From contig CAYUJU010000001.1 in NCBI GenBank assembly GCA_964445115.1, forward strand, positions 62,001 through 126,000: a stretch of 64,000 nt of DNA, given 5' to 3'. This stretch comes from CAIJXJ01 sp964445115. Its GTDB lineage: Bacteria > Pseudomonadota > Gammaproteobacteria > Burkholderiales > Methylophilaceae. This document shows positions 37,901 to 46,521 of this stretch, piece by piece (positions within the stretch are counted from its first letter, which is position 1; each line of letters starts with the position of its first letter). A program made the position numbers and the translations under genes. The notes under the pieces are model-generated. The model searched no databases. It was given only the letters and a program-made list of their open reading frames with translations, and had not been told where the DNA came from.

Positions 37901-38105
37901 TGGCCTTATCGCCGAGGCTATATAGCACAACACCGCAACCGACCGAGCAATACGGGCAGGTGCCGCGCGTTTCGGTGGTTCGGGCGAGTTTGAATTGGCG
38001 GACTTCCGCAAGTGCTGCGGTAGGGGCAAAGCCCATCAGGGCGACGCTGGACGACCCAAGGGCGCCAGCGCTCAATTTGAAAAATTGGCGTCTGTTGATC
38101 TGCAT
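34935..38105 (-). CDS. fdnG: Formate dehydrogenase N catalytic subunit, cysteine form (second copy)
   Basis: 1056 residues, Mo/W-bis-MGD formate dehydrogenase exported by Tat (signal QINRRQFFKLSAGALG). The 4Fe-4S motif is TCPYCSVGCG. Residue 196, the metal ligand, is cysteine (codon TGC at 37518-37520, in SQARVCHAPTV), where the upstream paralogue has UGA. The two paralogues have exactly the same length and nearly collinear sequence, so this is a tandem duplication. A start at ATG 38105 is supported by GAGG upstream and by the Tat signal. It lies next to fdnH, whose product it must share with the Sec form. Confidence 0.95.
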   Translation of the reverse strand: MQINRRQFFKLSAGALGSSSVALMGFAPTAALAEVRQFKLARTTETRGTCPYCSVGCGVVLYSLGDKAKNAKAEVIHLEGDPDHPVSRGSLCPKGAGLLEFIHSKSRLTFPEYRAPGSSEWKRVSWDWTMERIAKLMKEDRDQNFMVRNDKGELVNRWPTLGFLASSAASNEVGYIDNKIARALGIVMIDSQARVCHAPTVAALASTFGRGAMTNTWMDIKNADVILVMGGNAAEAHPVGFKWAIEAKARNKAKLIVVDPRFNRTAAVADFYAPIRSGADIVFLSGVIRYLLEHDAINHDYVKSYTNAAFIVREDFKFDEGLFSGYDEQESKYDRSTWAYELDDKGFAKVDETLKHPRCVFNLLKQHVDRYDVDTVVNLTGTPKDQYLKVCEMIASTAVPNRTMTSLYALGWTHHSVGAQNIRCIAMIQLLLGNMGMSGGGVNALRGHSNIQGFSDLGVLTDMLPGYITLPKDGENTREQYLAKRAFRPLRPGQMSYWQNLPKFHTSLMKAWYGAAATKENDYAYDWLPKLDKPYDGMRMFDLMYQGKLNGFLCQGFNPLASFPDKEKVTKALSKLKFMVVMDPLATETSEFWMNHGEQHDVDFSQIQTEVFRLPTALFAEDEGSEVNSSRWLQWHFKAAEPPGEARPDLRILGEMFMRLRELYAHEGGTFADPILNLHWPYHDAEEPTPAEVAKEYNGYALADIMDPKDKTKVLVKKGQQLSGFAQLTDDGTTACGTWIFCGSWTEAGNQMARRDNSDPSGIGIAPGWAWAWPANRRILYNRASCDRDGKPWDPSRKLLEWDGAKWIGPDVPDFKVDVPPGDDMSPFIMNAEGVGRLFSADKLAEGPFPEHYEPFESPLGTNPLHPKVINNPAARLYADDRKNLGTHDEFPYVGTTYRLTEMFSSWTSHNQINASLQPEQFVEIGETLAQEKGIANGERVIVRSKRGYIKAVAMVTKRIKALQVQGKTVHQIGIPYHWGFKGAIKKGFLANALPPFVGDANTQTPEYKTFLVNVEKDTGAPVKTQHQQPAKQADAGEVDMRRRAWFFGRQQTEEV

Positions 38106-38233
38106 GATGTTGACCTCAACTGAGGATCGGGGAAAGTCGCCATTATGACACGAATTTCCACCGGTTCCGCAGAGGTCAAAAGCCCTGGTCGCCTTGTGCT
38201 TATTGGATCCCGGCAACAAAGCACGCGATCCTG

Positions 38234-38276
38234 CCCCTTTGCGTTTTCCGGTCGGTTTCCGGGAAACGCAAAGGGG
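38234..38276. repeat. Long hairpin between the two fdnG genes
   Basis: Arms CCCCTTTGCGTTT and its exact complement (13 bp), extended by a wobble pair and CCGG/CCGG to an 18-bp stem with a seven-base loop. It lies in the 213-base gap between the Sec-type and Cys-type genes. There is no T-tract on the minus strand, so it may be an mRNA-processing or stability barrier rather than a simple terminator. Confidence 0.7.
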
Positions 38277-38318
38277 GGAAGGGCCAAGTGACTTGAGATG
38301 CCGCATCTAAGGATTGGC

Positions 38319-41300
38319 TTACGTGCTGCGACGCCCGAACAACCAGCCGCGACGGGTCAGATCGACGTCTTCATCGCCGGCCTGTGCCTGCTGCGCAGGT
38401 TTGGCGGAGGCAGGTTGTGCCGGTTTCTGGCCGGTGTCTTTTTCCAGATTGACCAGGAAGGACTTGAATTCCGGCGTCTGGGTATTGGCATCGCCGACGA
38501 AGGGGGTCAGGTTGTTGGCCAGGAAGCCGGTTTTCGCAGCCCCGGTGAAGCCCCAGTGAATCGGTACGCCGATCTGGTGCACACGTTTACCACCTACGTC
38601 CAGTCCCTTGATCCGCTTGGTGACTACAGCCACGGCGCGGATATAGCCACGCTTGGAACTCACCACCACGCGCTCGCCGTTTTCGATGCCCTTTTCCTTC
38701 GCGAGCTCTTCGCCGATTTCGACGAATTGTTCCGGCTGGAGGGAGGCATTGATGTTGACGTGCTTGGTCCAGTAGTGGAAATGCTCGGTCAGGCGATATG
38801 TCGTGCCGACATACGGGAACTCGGCACTGGTGCCGAAATGCTCGCGGTCCTTCGCAAACACGCGCGCAGCCGGGTTGCTCACCACCTTGGGATGCAGCAG
38901 GTTGGTGCCCAGCGGGTTCTCGAACGGCTCGTAATGCTCGGGGAAGGGGCCTTCCGCCATCTTGTCCAGCGCGAACAGGCGTCCCACGCCCTCATTGGTC
39001 ATGATAAACGGCGACATGGCATCACCCGGCGGGACATCGGCCTTGAAGTCGGGCACATCGAAACCTCCCCACTTTGCGCCATCCCAGGCGATCAGCTTGC
39101 GTTTGGCATCCCAAGGTTTGCCGCTTGGGTCGCACGAGGCACGGTTGTACAGGATGCGGCGGTTGGCCGGCCATGCCCATGCCCAGTTGGGCGCCACACC
39201 CAGACCCGACGGATCGGAGTTGTCGCGACGTGCCATCTGGTTGCCGGCTTCGGTCCAGCTGCCACAGAAAATCCAGGTGCCACAGGCGGTGCTGCCATCG
39301 TCTGCCAGTTGGGCAAAGCTCGACAACTGTTGCCCGGCCTTGACCAGTCCCTTGGTCTTGTCCTTGGGGTCCATGATGTCGGTCAGTGCCTTGCCGTTGT
39401 ATTCCTTGGCGATTTCTTCCGCACTTGGCTCGGCCGGATCGTGATACGGCCAGTGCAAACCGAGGATGGCGTCCGGGAAGGCGCCGCCGTCCTTGGCGTA
39501 CATTTCACGCAGCTTGAGGAACAGTTCGGACATGATGGCAATGTCAGTCCGGCATTCGCCCGGCGCATCCGCGCCCTTCCAGTGCCATTGCAGCCAGCGC
39601 GAACTGTTGACCAGCGCGCCATCTTCCTCCGCGAAGAGGGTGGTGGGCAGGCGGAACACTTCGGTTCGGATCTGTGAAGGATCGACGTCGTTCGATTCGC
39701 CGTGATTCTTCCAGAACTCGGAAGTCTCGGTCGCCAACGGGTCCATCACTACCATGTACTTCAGCTTGGAGAACGCTGAGCGCAGCTTGTTCGAATCCGG
39801 GAACGAGGCGAGAGGGTTGAAGCCCTGGCAAAAATAGCCGGTGAAATGGCCCTCGTTCATCATGTCGAACACACGCAAGCCATCGTAGACCTTGTCCAAC
39901 TTGGGCATCCAGTCGTAGACGTAGTCGTTGTCCTTGGTCGCAGACGGGCCGTACCACGCCTTCATCAGGCTGGTGTGGAACTTCGGGTAATTGGCGAAGT
40001 AGTTCATCTGCCCCGGGCGCAGCAGCTTCGGCGTGCGCTTGTCGAGGTAGGTGGTGCGGTCTACGTCGTCATCCTTGGGCATGGTCATGTAGCCCGGCAG
40101 CAGGTCCGACATCAGGCCGAGGTCAGACAGGCCCTGAATGTTGGAGTGACCACGCAGCGCGTTGACGCCACCACCCGGCATGCCGATATTGCCCAGCAGC
40201 AACTGCAGCATGGCCAGGGCGCGGATGTTCTGCGCGCCGACGGAGTGCTGCGTCCAGCCCAGCGCGTACAGGCTGGTCATGGTGCGGTCGGGAACAGCGG
40301 TCGAGGCCAGCATCTCGCAGATTTCCAGAAACTGCTTCTGCGGTGTGCCGGTGATGCTGCTGACAACTTCCGGCGTGTAACGGTCGACGTGGTGCTTGAG
40401 CAGGTTGATCACGCAACGCGGGTGCTTCAGGGTCGGGTCGACCTTGGCAAAGCCCTTGTCGTCGAGTTCGTAGGCCCAGGAGGACTTGTCGTACTTGTGA
40501 TCCTTTTCGTCATAGCCGCTGAACAGACCTTCCTCGAAGGTGAAGTCTTCGCGCACGATGAAGGATGCATTGGTGTATGCCGTTACGTATTCGTGCTGGA
40601 TCTGACCCTTTTCGAGCAGATAGCGCATGACACCGTTCAGGAAAGCGATGTCCGTGCCGGTACGGATCGGGGCGTAATAATCCGCGACCGATGCCGTGCG
40701 GTTGAAGCGTGGATCTACCACGATCAACTTGGCCTTGTTGTGGGCCTTGGCTTCCACCACCCACTTGAAGCCTACAGGATGCGCTTCGGCGGCATTGCCG
40801 CCCATCACCAGAATGACATTCGCATTCTTGATGTCCATCCAGGTATTGGTCATCGCGCCGCGACCGAATGATGGGGCAAGACTTGCCACCGTCGGTGCGT
40901 GTCAGACACGTGCCTGGTTGTCGAGTGCGACGACTCCTAAGCTTCTCAGAACCTTGTGGGTGAGGTAACCCGCTTCATTCGAAGCGGCGGATGCGGCCAG
41001 AAAACCGACCGTGTTCCAGCGGTTAACCGTGGTGCCTTTCTCGTTCTTGGCGATGAAATGCTGGTCACGGTCTTCCTTCATCAGGTGCGCAACGCGGTCA
41101 ATCGCCCATTCCCAGGACACGCGCTTCCATTCGTTGCTGCCAGGCGCGCGATATTCCGGGAAAGTGATGCGCGATTTGCTGTGTACGAACTCCAGCAGGC
41201 CGGCGCCCTTGGGGCACAAGCTCCCGCGGCTGACCGGATGGTCCGGGTCACCTTCGATGTGGATGATCTCGGATTTGGCGTTCTTGGCCTTGTCGCCGAG

Positions 41301-41489
41301 GCTGTACATGATGAGACCGCAGGCCACGGAGCAATACGGGCAGGTATTGCGGGTCTCGGTGGTGCGCGCCAGTTTGAACTGTCGCACCTCCGCCAGCGCC
41401 TGTGCGGGCATGAAACCCATCACGGCGATGCTGGACGACCCCAGGGTCGCGGCGCTCAGTTTGAAAAACTGACGCCTGTTGATTTGCAT
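38319..41489 (-). CDS. fdnG: Formate dehydrogenase N catalytic subunit, selenocysteine form (UGA at codon 196)
   Basis: 1056 residues if the in-frame TGA at 40902-40904 is read as selenocysteine. That codon is residue 196, exactly the Sec position of E. coli FdnG, in NQARVUHAPTVASLA. Reading resumes in the same frame with full homology. Tat signal QINRRQFFKLSAATLG and 4Fe-4S motif TCPYCSVACG are present. A SECIS-like hairpin follows the UGA and the window encodes selA, selB, selC and selD. An automatic annotation would split this gene in two or call it a pseudogene. It oxidises formate to CO2 in the periplasm. It is first in the fdn cluster. Confidence 0.95.
40873..40904 (-). promoter_or_regulatory. 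UGA-Sec codon and bacterial SECIS hairpin
   Basis: The Sec codon is at 40902-40904. Eleven bases later the RNA reads GGUGGCAAGUCUUGCCCC (40890 down to 40873), which folds as GGCAA/UUGCC with a small apical loop holding GU, as in the E. coli fdnG/fdhF SECIS that binds SelB domain IV. The Cys paralogue has lost both the UGA and this pairing. Confidence 0.85.
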
Positions 41490-41527
41490 GAATGACCTCA
41501 ACTCTGGAAATTGGGACGAATAACGCG

Positions 41528-41556
41528 ATTATAGCCGCGCCAGGCGCGGGATTAAA
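41528..41556 (-). promoter_or_regulatory. Promoter with internal palindrome upstream of the fdn cluster
   Basis: On the minus strand TATAAT (41533-41528) and TTTAAT (41556-41551) are separated by 17 bases. The spacer contains a perfect 15-bp inverted repeat CCGCGCC-A-GGCGCGG (41535-41549, plus strand). It is about 40 bases before the ATG of the Sec-type fdnG. A palindrome inside a promoter spacer suggests a repressor or MerR-like operator; the regulator is unknown. Confidence 0.5.
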
Positions 41557-41703
41557 CCTGAATCCTATTCATGGTTTTTGCCATTGGCGAACGTCCATTC
41601 CATAGCCGTTAAGTAACCTGGAATTTTAAAGTGGTTGAATATAGCCATTTACTGATGCAGTGTGTAGACTCGGTCTCACTTCTGAGAGAAAGTTCAGCGC
41701 GCC

Positions 41704-43953
41704 ATGCCCCTGTACAACCGACTTGGAGATGTTTCATCGAGGGCCCATTGGGTGAAGCTCAGCCTGATGCTTGGCGCTCTGGGGTTGCTGGTGCTCGTCA
41801 ACCTGGTGATGGAACATGGCCGGGTAGAGGCGCGCGAGCGTGATCGCTTGCAGGCGCAGGCCGACGTCCTCGCCAACAACATGGAGCACCAGATTGAGGC
41901 GGCGAACGTGGCGCTGTCGAGCGTGCTGGTCGAGTTGCCTGCATGGCATGGTCTTGCTGCCGGCAACGCTCACCTCAAGGTTCTGACTAACGTGATGCCC
42001 GGAATTCGTACCATGTTCGTGCAGGATCAAAGTGGCAAGATGCTGTTTTCGACCCTGCCTGAACATATCGGTCAGCACCTCGAGCATCGGGATTTCTTCA
42101 AGGCCGTGCAACGGCAGCCATCGCCGAATACCTTGTATATGTCCCCGCCATTCAAGAATATCGAGGGGTTGTACGTCATGACTCTGTCACGCATGGTGAG
42201 TAGCGGGGATGGCCGTTTTAACGGTGTCGTCGGCGCCACGCTGGAACCGGCGTATTTTCGATCGATGATGCATTCCGTGTTGCATACCCAGGATATGTGG
42301 GATGCACTCGCCCATGGCAACGGCGATTTGTTCGTTATTGAGCCAGATCGCAAGGGGGCCTGTGGCACCAACTTGGCCAAGCCTGGCACATTCTTTACCC
42401 GCCATCGCGAAAGCGGCCTGATCTCGACCTTCATGCAAGGCAAGATCTACTTGACTGGGGAGGATCGCATAATCGCCCAGCGTACGGTGCATCCAGCGCA
42501 CTTGAAGATGAACCAGCCGCTGGTCGTTGCCGTTACCCGGGACAGGGATGCCGTGTACGCGCCCTGGCGCTGGGATGCCATGATGCAGGCAGGCTTGTAC
42601 CTGCTATTGGTGCTGCTCTCTTCCTTGGGCTTGTATATATTTCAGCGCAGGCAGCAAGCGCTCGAAAGAGATGCCGCTGATTCCCGGGCCATTGCCAATC
42701 GTTTCGCAACTGCACTCGACAATATCCCAGCCTACATCTACATGAAAGACCGGGCGCATCGCTACGTGTATGCCAATCGCTCTACTTTGCGCTTGTTCAA
42801 CCGAACGGATCAAACCCTGAGTGGGTGTACGGATGCGGAGTTTTTTCCGCCGGATGCGGTCGCACAAATTGAAGGGGTCGACCATCGGGTCATCGATCAG
42901 AAGTGCGACATTACGGAGGAATTGGTTGTGCGTGCGCCAGATGGTTCAGAACGGGTCTACCTTGACATAAAAACCCCGATTTTCTCTGAATCTGATCCCC
43001 AGACCGTGTGGGGGCTCTGTGGTATTTCGACGGATATTACCGAGTCGCTGCAGCAACGGTCGGCGTTGCAGGAGTCAGAAGCACGCTTTCAGGCTGTGTT
43101 CGAGTCGGCGGCGATCGGCATGGCGCTGGTCGACCTGGAAGGGCGCTTCATGCAGGCCAATCATGCGTTGTGCCAACTGTTGGGATACGACCACGAGGAA
43201 TTGATCGGGAAAAGCTTCGAGTCCATCACGCATCAGGAAGACCTGCCCCAAGACTTGGCCATGAAAGACGAATTGATCTCCGGCACGCGCGACTTTTTTC
43301 AATCGGAAAAGCGCTATTTCCACAAACGGGGCCGTGCGATCTGGGTGCAAATCAATGTCGCCGTTTTGCGGGATGACCGGCAGAAGCCGCTTTACTTCAT
43401 CGCACAGATCCAGAACATCACGGCACAGAAAGACCTGATTGACAAATTGGACGTCGAAGCCAACAGGGATCATCTCACCGGCCTCAACAATCGACGTGCC
43501 TTCATGGAAAAGGCCGAGACTGAGTTGAAACGCTCGAGGCGTTATGGGCACAGTCTGACCGTTTTCATGATCGACATCGACCATTTCAAGCAGATCAATG
43601 ACAGCCATGGCCACAATGCGGGTGACCGGCTGCTTCAGGCGCTGGGCAAGTTGATGCGCGATGTCATGCGATCCCAGGACATTGTCGGCCGAATCGGTGG
43701 GGAAGAATTCGCCATCCTGCTGCCCGAAACCTCGATCAACATGGCGGCAGAAGTCGCAGAACGGCTACGTGCCACCGTATCCTGCTATGAGCTGGTGCTG
43801 GAGGAGGGACTCCCCCTGAGCTTTACCATTTCGGTCGGCGTCGTGGCACTGCCCGATGCCGACATCAACCTCGACATGCTGCTAAGTCAAGCCGACAAAG
43901 CAATGTATCAGGCCAAGGAGCAGGGGCGAAACCGGATGTGCGTGCTGGATTGA
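41704..43953 (+). CDS. Membrane PAS-PAS-GGDEF diguanylate cyclase
   Basis: 749 residues. An N-terminal transmembrane helix (about 20-35), a periplasmic Cache-like sensor region (about 45-285) and a second helix (about 290-315) precede two PAS domains (about 330-450 and 455-575) with a PAC-type QNITAQKD linker. The GGDEF domain ends the protein with GRIGGEEFAILLPE and an RxxD I-site (RSQD) five residues before it. It should make c-di-GMP in response to an external ligand and possibly an internal signal. No phosphodiesterase EAL domain is attached. The gene is convergent with the transglutaminase gene, three bases apart. Confidence 0.9.
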   Translation: MPLYNRLGDVSSRAHWVKLSLMLGALGLLVLVNLVMEHGRVEARERDRLQAQADVLANNMEHQIEAANVALSSVLVELPAWHGLAAGNAHLKVLTNVMPGIRTMFVQDQSGKMLFSTLPEHIGQHLEHRDFFKAVQRQPSPNTLYMSPPFKNIEGLYVMTLSRMVSSGDGRFNGVVGATLEPAYFRSMMHSVLHTQDMWDALAHGNGDLFVIEPDRKGACGTNLAKPGTFFTRHRESGLISTFMQGKIYLTGEDRIIAQRTVHPAHLKMNQPLVVAVTRDRDAVYAPWRWDAMMQAGLYLLLVLLSSLGLYIFQRRQQALERDAADSRAIANRFATALDNIPAYIYMKDRAHRYVYANRSTLRLFNRTDQTLSGCTDAEFFPPDAVAQIEGVDHRVIDQKCDITEELVVRAPDGSERVYLDIKTPIFSESDPQTVWGLCGISTDITESLQQRSALQESEARFQAVFESAAIGMALVDLEGRFMQANHALCQLLGYDHEELIGKSFESITHQEDLPQDLAMKDELISGTRDFFQSEKRYFHKRGRAIWVQINVAVLRDDRQKPLYFIAQIQNITAQKDLIDKLDVEANRDHLTGLNNRRAFMEKAETELKRSRRYGHSLTVFMIDIDHFKQINDSHGHNAGDRLLQALGKLMRDVMRSQDIVGRIGGEEFAILLPETSINMAAEVAERLRATVSCYELVLEEGLPLSFTISVGVVALPDADINLDMLLSQADKAMYQAKEQGRNRMCVLD

Positions 43954-43956
43954 TCG

Positions 43957-45033
43957 TCAGCCCGCGGGCGCGGAAACTACGGGAATCTCGACGCTGTTCA
44001 GCGTAAAATCAAAGCGCGCCGGGTCGCGTCCATCGAGAGTCGTTTCGCCAAACTCCGCATAAGGGTACATGAGGTAGGGTAGTGGATTTCTCGTCCGTGG
44101 CGTCAGTTCAAAATCACGGGCCGTATTGAAGCCTACCCAGTTCATTTCCCAATAACCAAACAGGCGCTGTCGCAATGCGATGATCTGAGGATCGTCGGGA
44201 GCCAGCTTGGCTTCCAGTACCGCCTTGCGGACGTCTGCAGGATCCACCGGCACCCAGCCGTGCACTGGAGAGTGATATTCCGCGCGGCAGTGCTGGGCTT
44301 TCGAGATATCCCCTGATTTGCCCAGGCAGGCCAGTTGTTCGGACTCTGCCACGCGTACGCCGTACATTTCCCGGGCCGGAATGCCGGCGGCCCTGGCCAA
44401 ACCCACGAACAGGGAGTTGATGTCCGCACACTTCCCTCCGAGATTACCGGTTTCGAGCATGGTTTTGATATTGCCCATGCCACAACCTCGAACCGCCGGG
44501 TCGCGGAAAGTGTTGTCCACGATCCAGTCGTAAATCGCACGTGCCCTGGCATCAGTATCGCTGTGAGGCTTGATGATGCTGGCGGCGGTTTCGGCAACGA
44601 TGCCATCTGTCGGCATGTGCCGGGTCGGCTGCAGGTAAACCTGAACCTCATGTTGGTTGGGCTTGTCTCTCGCAGACATACGGCGATCGCGTGTTGCCAC
44701 GCGGGTGACCAGGCGGACAGTGCGTGGTCTGGAATCAGTCTCCCAAGCTGCCGAGAATATCGGTGTCCGGTAGAGCTGTTCGACTTGCACGCTGGCTTGC
44801 GCAGGTCCTGCATCCCAACGGGTCGAAAGGATGCGCTGGTAATCCCCAGCGTCCTGCGGCACGGGTAGCCAGAGGCGTCCGGCGCCTGACTGGCCGCTGA
44901 GATCGACCTGATAGGTGAGTTCGAAAGTTCTCCAAGGATCGCCTGCATCGTGAGCGGAAGCTGCAAGGCTGCGGGCGCTGAAGGCCGCCAGCGCCGAGGC
45001 GGTGGCAAATTGAAGAAATGCGCGACGTTGCAT
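43957..45033 (-). CDS. Exported transglutaminase-like domain protein
   Basis: 358 residues. The N-terminus (MQRRAFLQFATASALAAFSARSLAAS) is a Tat-like signal. A beta-rich domain (about 35-155) precedes a transglutaminase-like core with catalytic Cys in LGGKCADINSLFVGLARAAGIPARE (about 212-236), His in HCRAEYHSPVHGWVPVDPADV and Asp in the same block. Such bacterial proteins are usually cysteine proteases or peptidases of the envelope rather than crosslinking enzymes. ATG 45033 starts the signal. No partner genes suggest a substrate. Confidence 0.85.
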   Translation of the reverse strand: MQRRAFLQFATASALAAFSARSLAASAHDAGDPWRTFELTYQVDLSGQSGAGRLWLPVPQDAGDYQRILSTRWDAGPAQASVQVEQLYRTPIFSAAWETDSRPRTVRLVTRVATRDRRMSARDKPNQHEVQVYLQPTRHMPTDGIVAETAASIIKPHSDTDARARAIYDWIVDNTFRDPAVRGCGMGNIKTMLETGNLGGKCADINSLFVGLARAAGIPAREMYGVRVAESEQLACLGKSGDISKAQHCRAEYHSPVHGWVPVDPADVRKAVLEAKLAPDDPQIIALRQRLFGYWEMNWVGFNTARDFELTPRTRNPLPYLMYPYAEFGETTLDGRDPARFDFTLNSVEIPVVSAPAG

Positions 45034-45203
45034 GCTGGATGTTTTCGATTTCAGATTTAGTGGGTTGATTTTAAATGCATCGGTGCGTGGATTGAACCGT
45101 TGTTGCACTAAGGATAATCACCAATTTTACGAGGCGCATCCTGTTGCAAACATGCTCGGCTCAACCGCCCCCAGATTTCGTGTGGGTAGTGCAGGTGTGC
45201 TTA

Positions 45204-46247
45204 TTAACGCACGTCGATGCCTGGTTCACCGTCCCCGAGTTTCCCGATGACCGCCGCGGAGGTAAACCCGTCGGCGTGGAATGCGCTCAGCACGTCCTGC
45301 ACGTGCTCCGGCGCGCAACTCACCAGCAGGCCGCCGCTGGTTTGCGGGTCGCACAGCAGCTTGCGCTGCCACTCGGCGATATTGGCCCCCAGCGCCACCT
45401 CGTGCCCATAGCTGTTCCAGTTGCGGGCCGCCGCTCCGGTGGCGTAACCGGCTTCCGCCAGACGAAGCGCAGTGTCGATGACAGGCACATCCTGCATGCG
45501 CAGTTCGGCACGCAGCCCGGAACCGCGGCAGATTTCCAGCAGATGGCCGAGCAGGGCGAAGCCGGTCACGTCCGTCAGCGCATGCACGCCGGCCATCTGG
45601 GCCAGTTGGGTACCGGTGCGGTTGAGTTGGGTGGTGACGTCCACCATCTGGCGGTAGCCGTTGGCATCCAGTTCGCCTTTTTTCAACGCTGCGCTCAACA
45701 CGCCGACACCGAGGGGCTTGCCCAGCACCAGCACGTCGCCGGCACGCGCACGGTCATTGCGCTTGACCTTGTCCGGATGCACCAGCCCCAAGGCTACCAG
45801 GCCGTAGATGGGCTCCGGTGAATCGATCGAATGCCCGCCGGCGATCGGGATGCCGGCCGCCTGGCATACTGCCGCGCCGCCCGCCATGATCTGCTGGATG
45901 GTCTCGACCGGCAGTTTGTCGATCGGCATGCCGACCACCGCCAGCGCGAGAATGGGCTGGCCACCCATGGCGTAGACATCGGAAATGGCGTTGGTGGCGG
46001 CGATGCGACCGAAATCGAATGGATCGTCGACGATAGGCATGAAAAAGTCGGTGGTCGCGATGATCGCCTGTTCGTCGTTCAACTTGTAGACCGCGGCATC
46101 GTCGCTCGAATCCAGCCCGACCAGCAGGTCCGGGAACATCCCGGCCTGTGGCAACTTGGCCAGCATCTGGGAAAGCAGGGCTGGTGCGATCTTGCAGCCG
46201 CAGCCGCCGCCGTGGGAATACTGGGTCAAACGAATCGCTTCACTCAT
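45204..46247 (-). CDS. selD: Selenophosphate synthase (selenide, water dikinase), cysteine form
   Basis: 347 residues. It makes selenophosphate from selenide and ATP, the selenium donor for both SelA and MnmH. The N-terminal glycine-rich loop LTQYSHGGGCGCKIAP has cysteine at the catalytic position where some SelD proteins carry Sec. The ATP-binding core has GLDSSDDAAVY and TTDFFMPIVDDPFDFGRIAATNAISDVYAMGG. It lies downstream of mnmH, separated by the inverted-repeat element at 46254-46521. No strong Shine-Dalgarno is visible: the leader reads AAATAGGCTCCAATTT before the ATG and is part of the inverted repeat. Confidence 0.96.
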   Translation of the reverse strand: MSEAIRLTQYSHGGGCGCKIAPALLSQMLAKLPQAGMFPDLLVGLDSSDDAAVYKLNDEQAIIATTDFFMPIVDDPFDFGRIAATNAISDVYAMGGQPILALAVVGMPIDKLPVETIQQIMAGGAAVCQAAGIPIAGGHSIDSPEPIYGLVALGLVHPDKVKRNDRARAGDVLVLGKPLGVGVLSAALKKGELDANGYRQMVDVTTQLNRTGTQLAQMAGVHALTDVTGFALLGHLLEICRGSGLRAELRMQDVPVIDTALRLAEAGYATGAAARNWNSYGHEVALGANIAEWQRKLLCDPQTSGGLLVSCAPEHVQDVLSAFHADGFTSAAVIGKLGDGEPGIDVR

Positions 46248-46253
46248 AAATTG

Positions 46254-46521
46254 GAGCCTATTTCAGTAGGTTTTATATATCGCGCCGGTTGCCTGCAGGA
46301 TGCAGTGCAAGGCGCGCTCTGTGCAGTGTAGTCATTCTCCACAAACAGGGCGCAACACCGCAATGCGTCCTGCAGGCAACAGGCCCTTCGGGTTGAGATG
46401 GGGTGGTGCGTCTGCGGCGTTGCGAAGCTTGCGAATGGAACGACCATTCGCCGCACTCCGCGCCTTGCATCCATCCCCATCCCATCTCAACGAGATACAT
46501 AAAACCTACTGAAATAGGCTC
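46254..46521. repeat. Nested inverted-repeat element between mnmH and selD
   Basis: Outer arms of 27 bp (46254-46280 and 46495-46521; GAGCCTATTTCAGTAGG at the tips) are complementary except one G.U-compatible position. Inside are two further hairpins: GTTGCCTGCAGGA (46288-46300) with 46368-46380, and GTTGAGATGGG (46392-46402) with 46481-46491, the latter enclosing a perfect GCGAATGG/CCATTCGC stem (46431-46451). The right arm contains the last codons and stop of mnmH; the left arm ends seven bases before the selD start. It could be a MITE-like element (Neisseria Correia elements have a similar plan) or a structured intercistronic RNA. Confidence 0.75.

Noticed and set aside
38298..39677. Plus-strand open frame antisense to the Sec-type fdnG
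   Set aside because: Mirror of a conserved gene; a similar mirror frame exists over the paralogue.
40902..40904. In-frame stop splitting the first fdnG into two pieces (possible pseudogene)
   Set aside because: It is TGA at the exact Sec position, homology continues in frame, a SECIS-like hairpin follows, and the Sec machinery is encoded nearby.
45034..45203. Possible small gene between the transglutaminase gene and selD
   Set aside because: A plus-strand frame exists but has no ribosome binding site and runs into antisense selD; I see nothing else in this gap.
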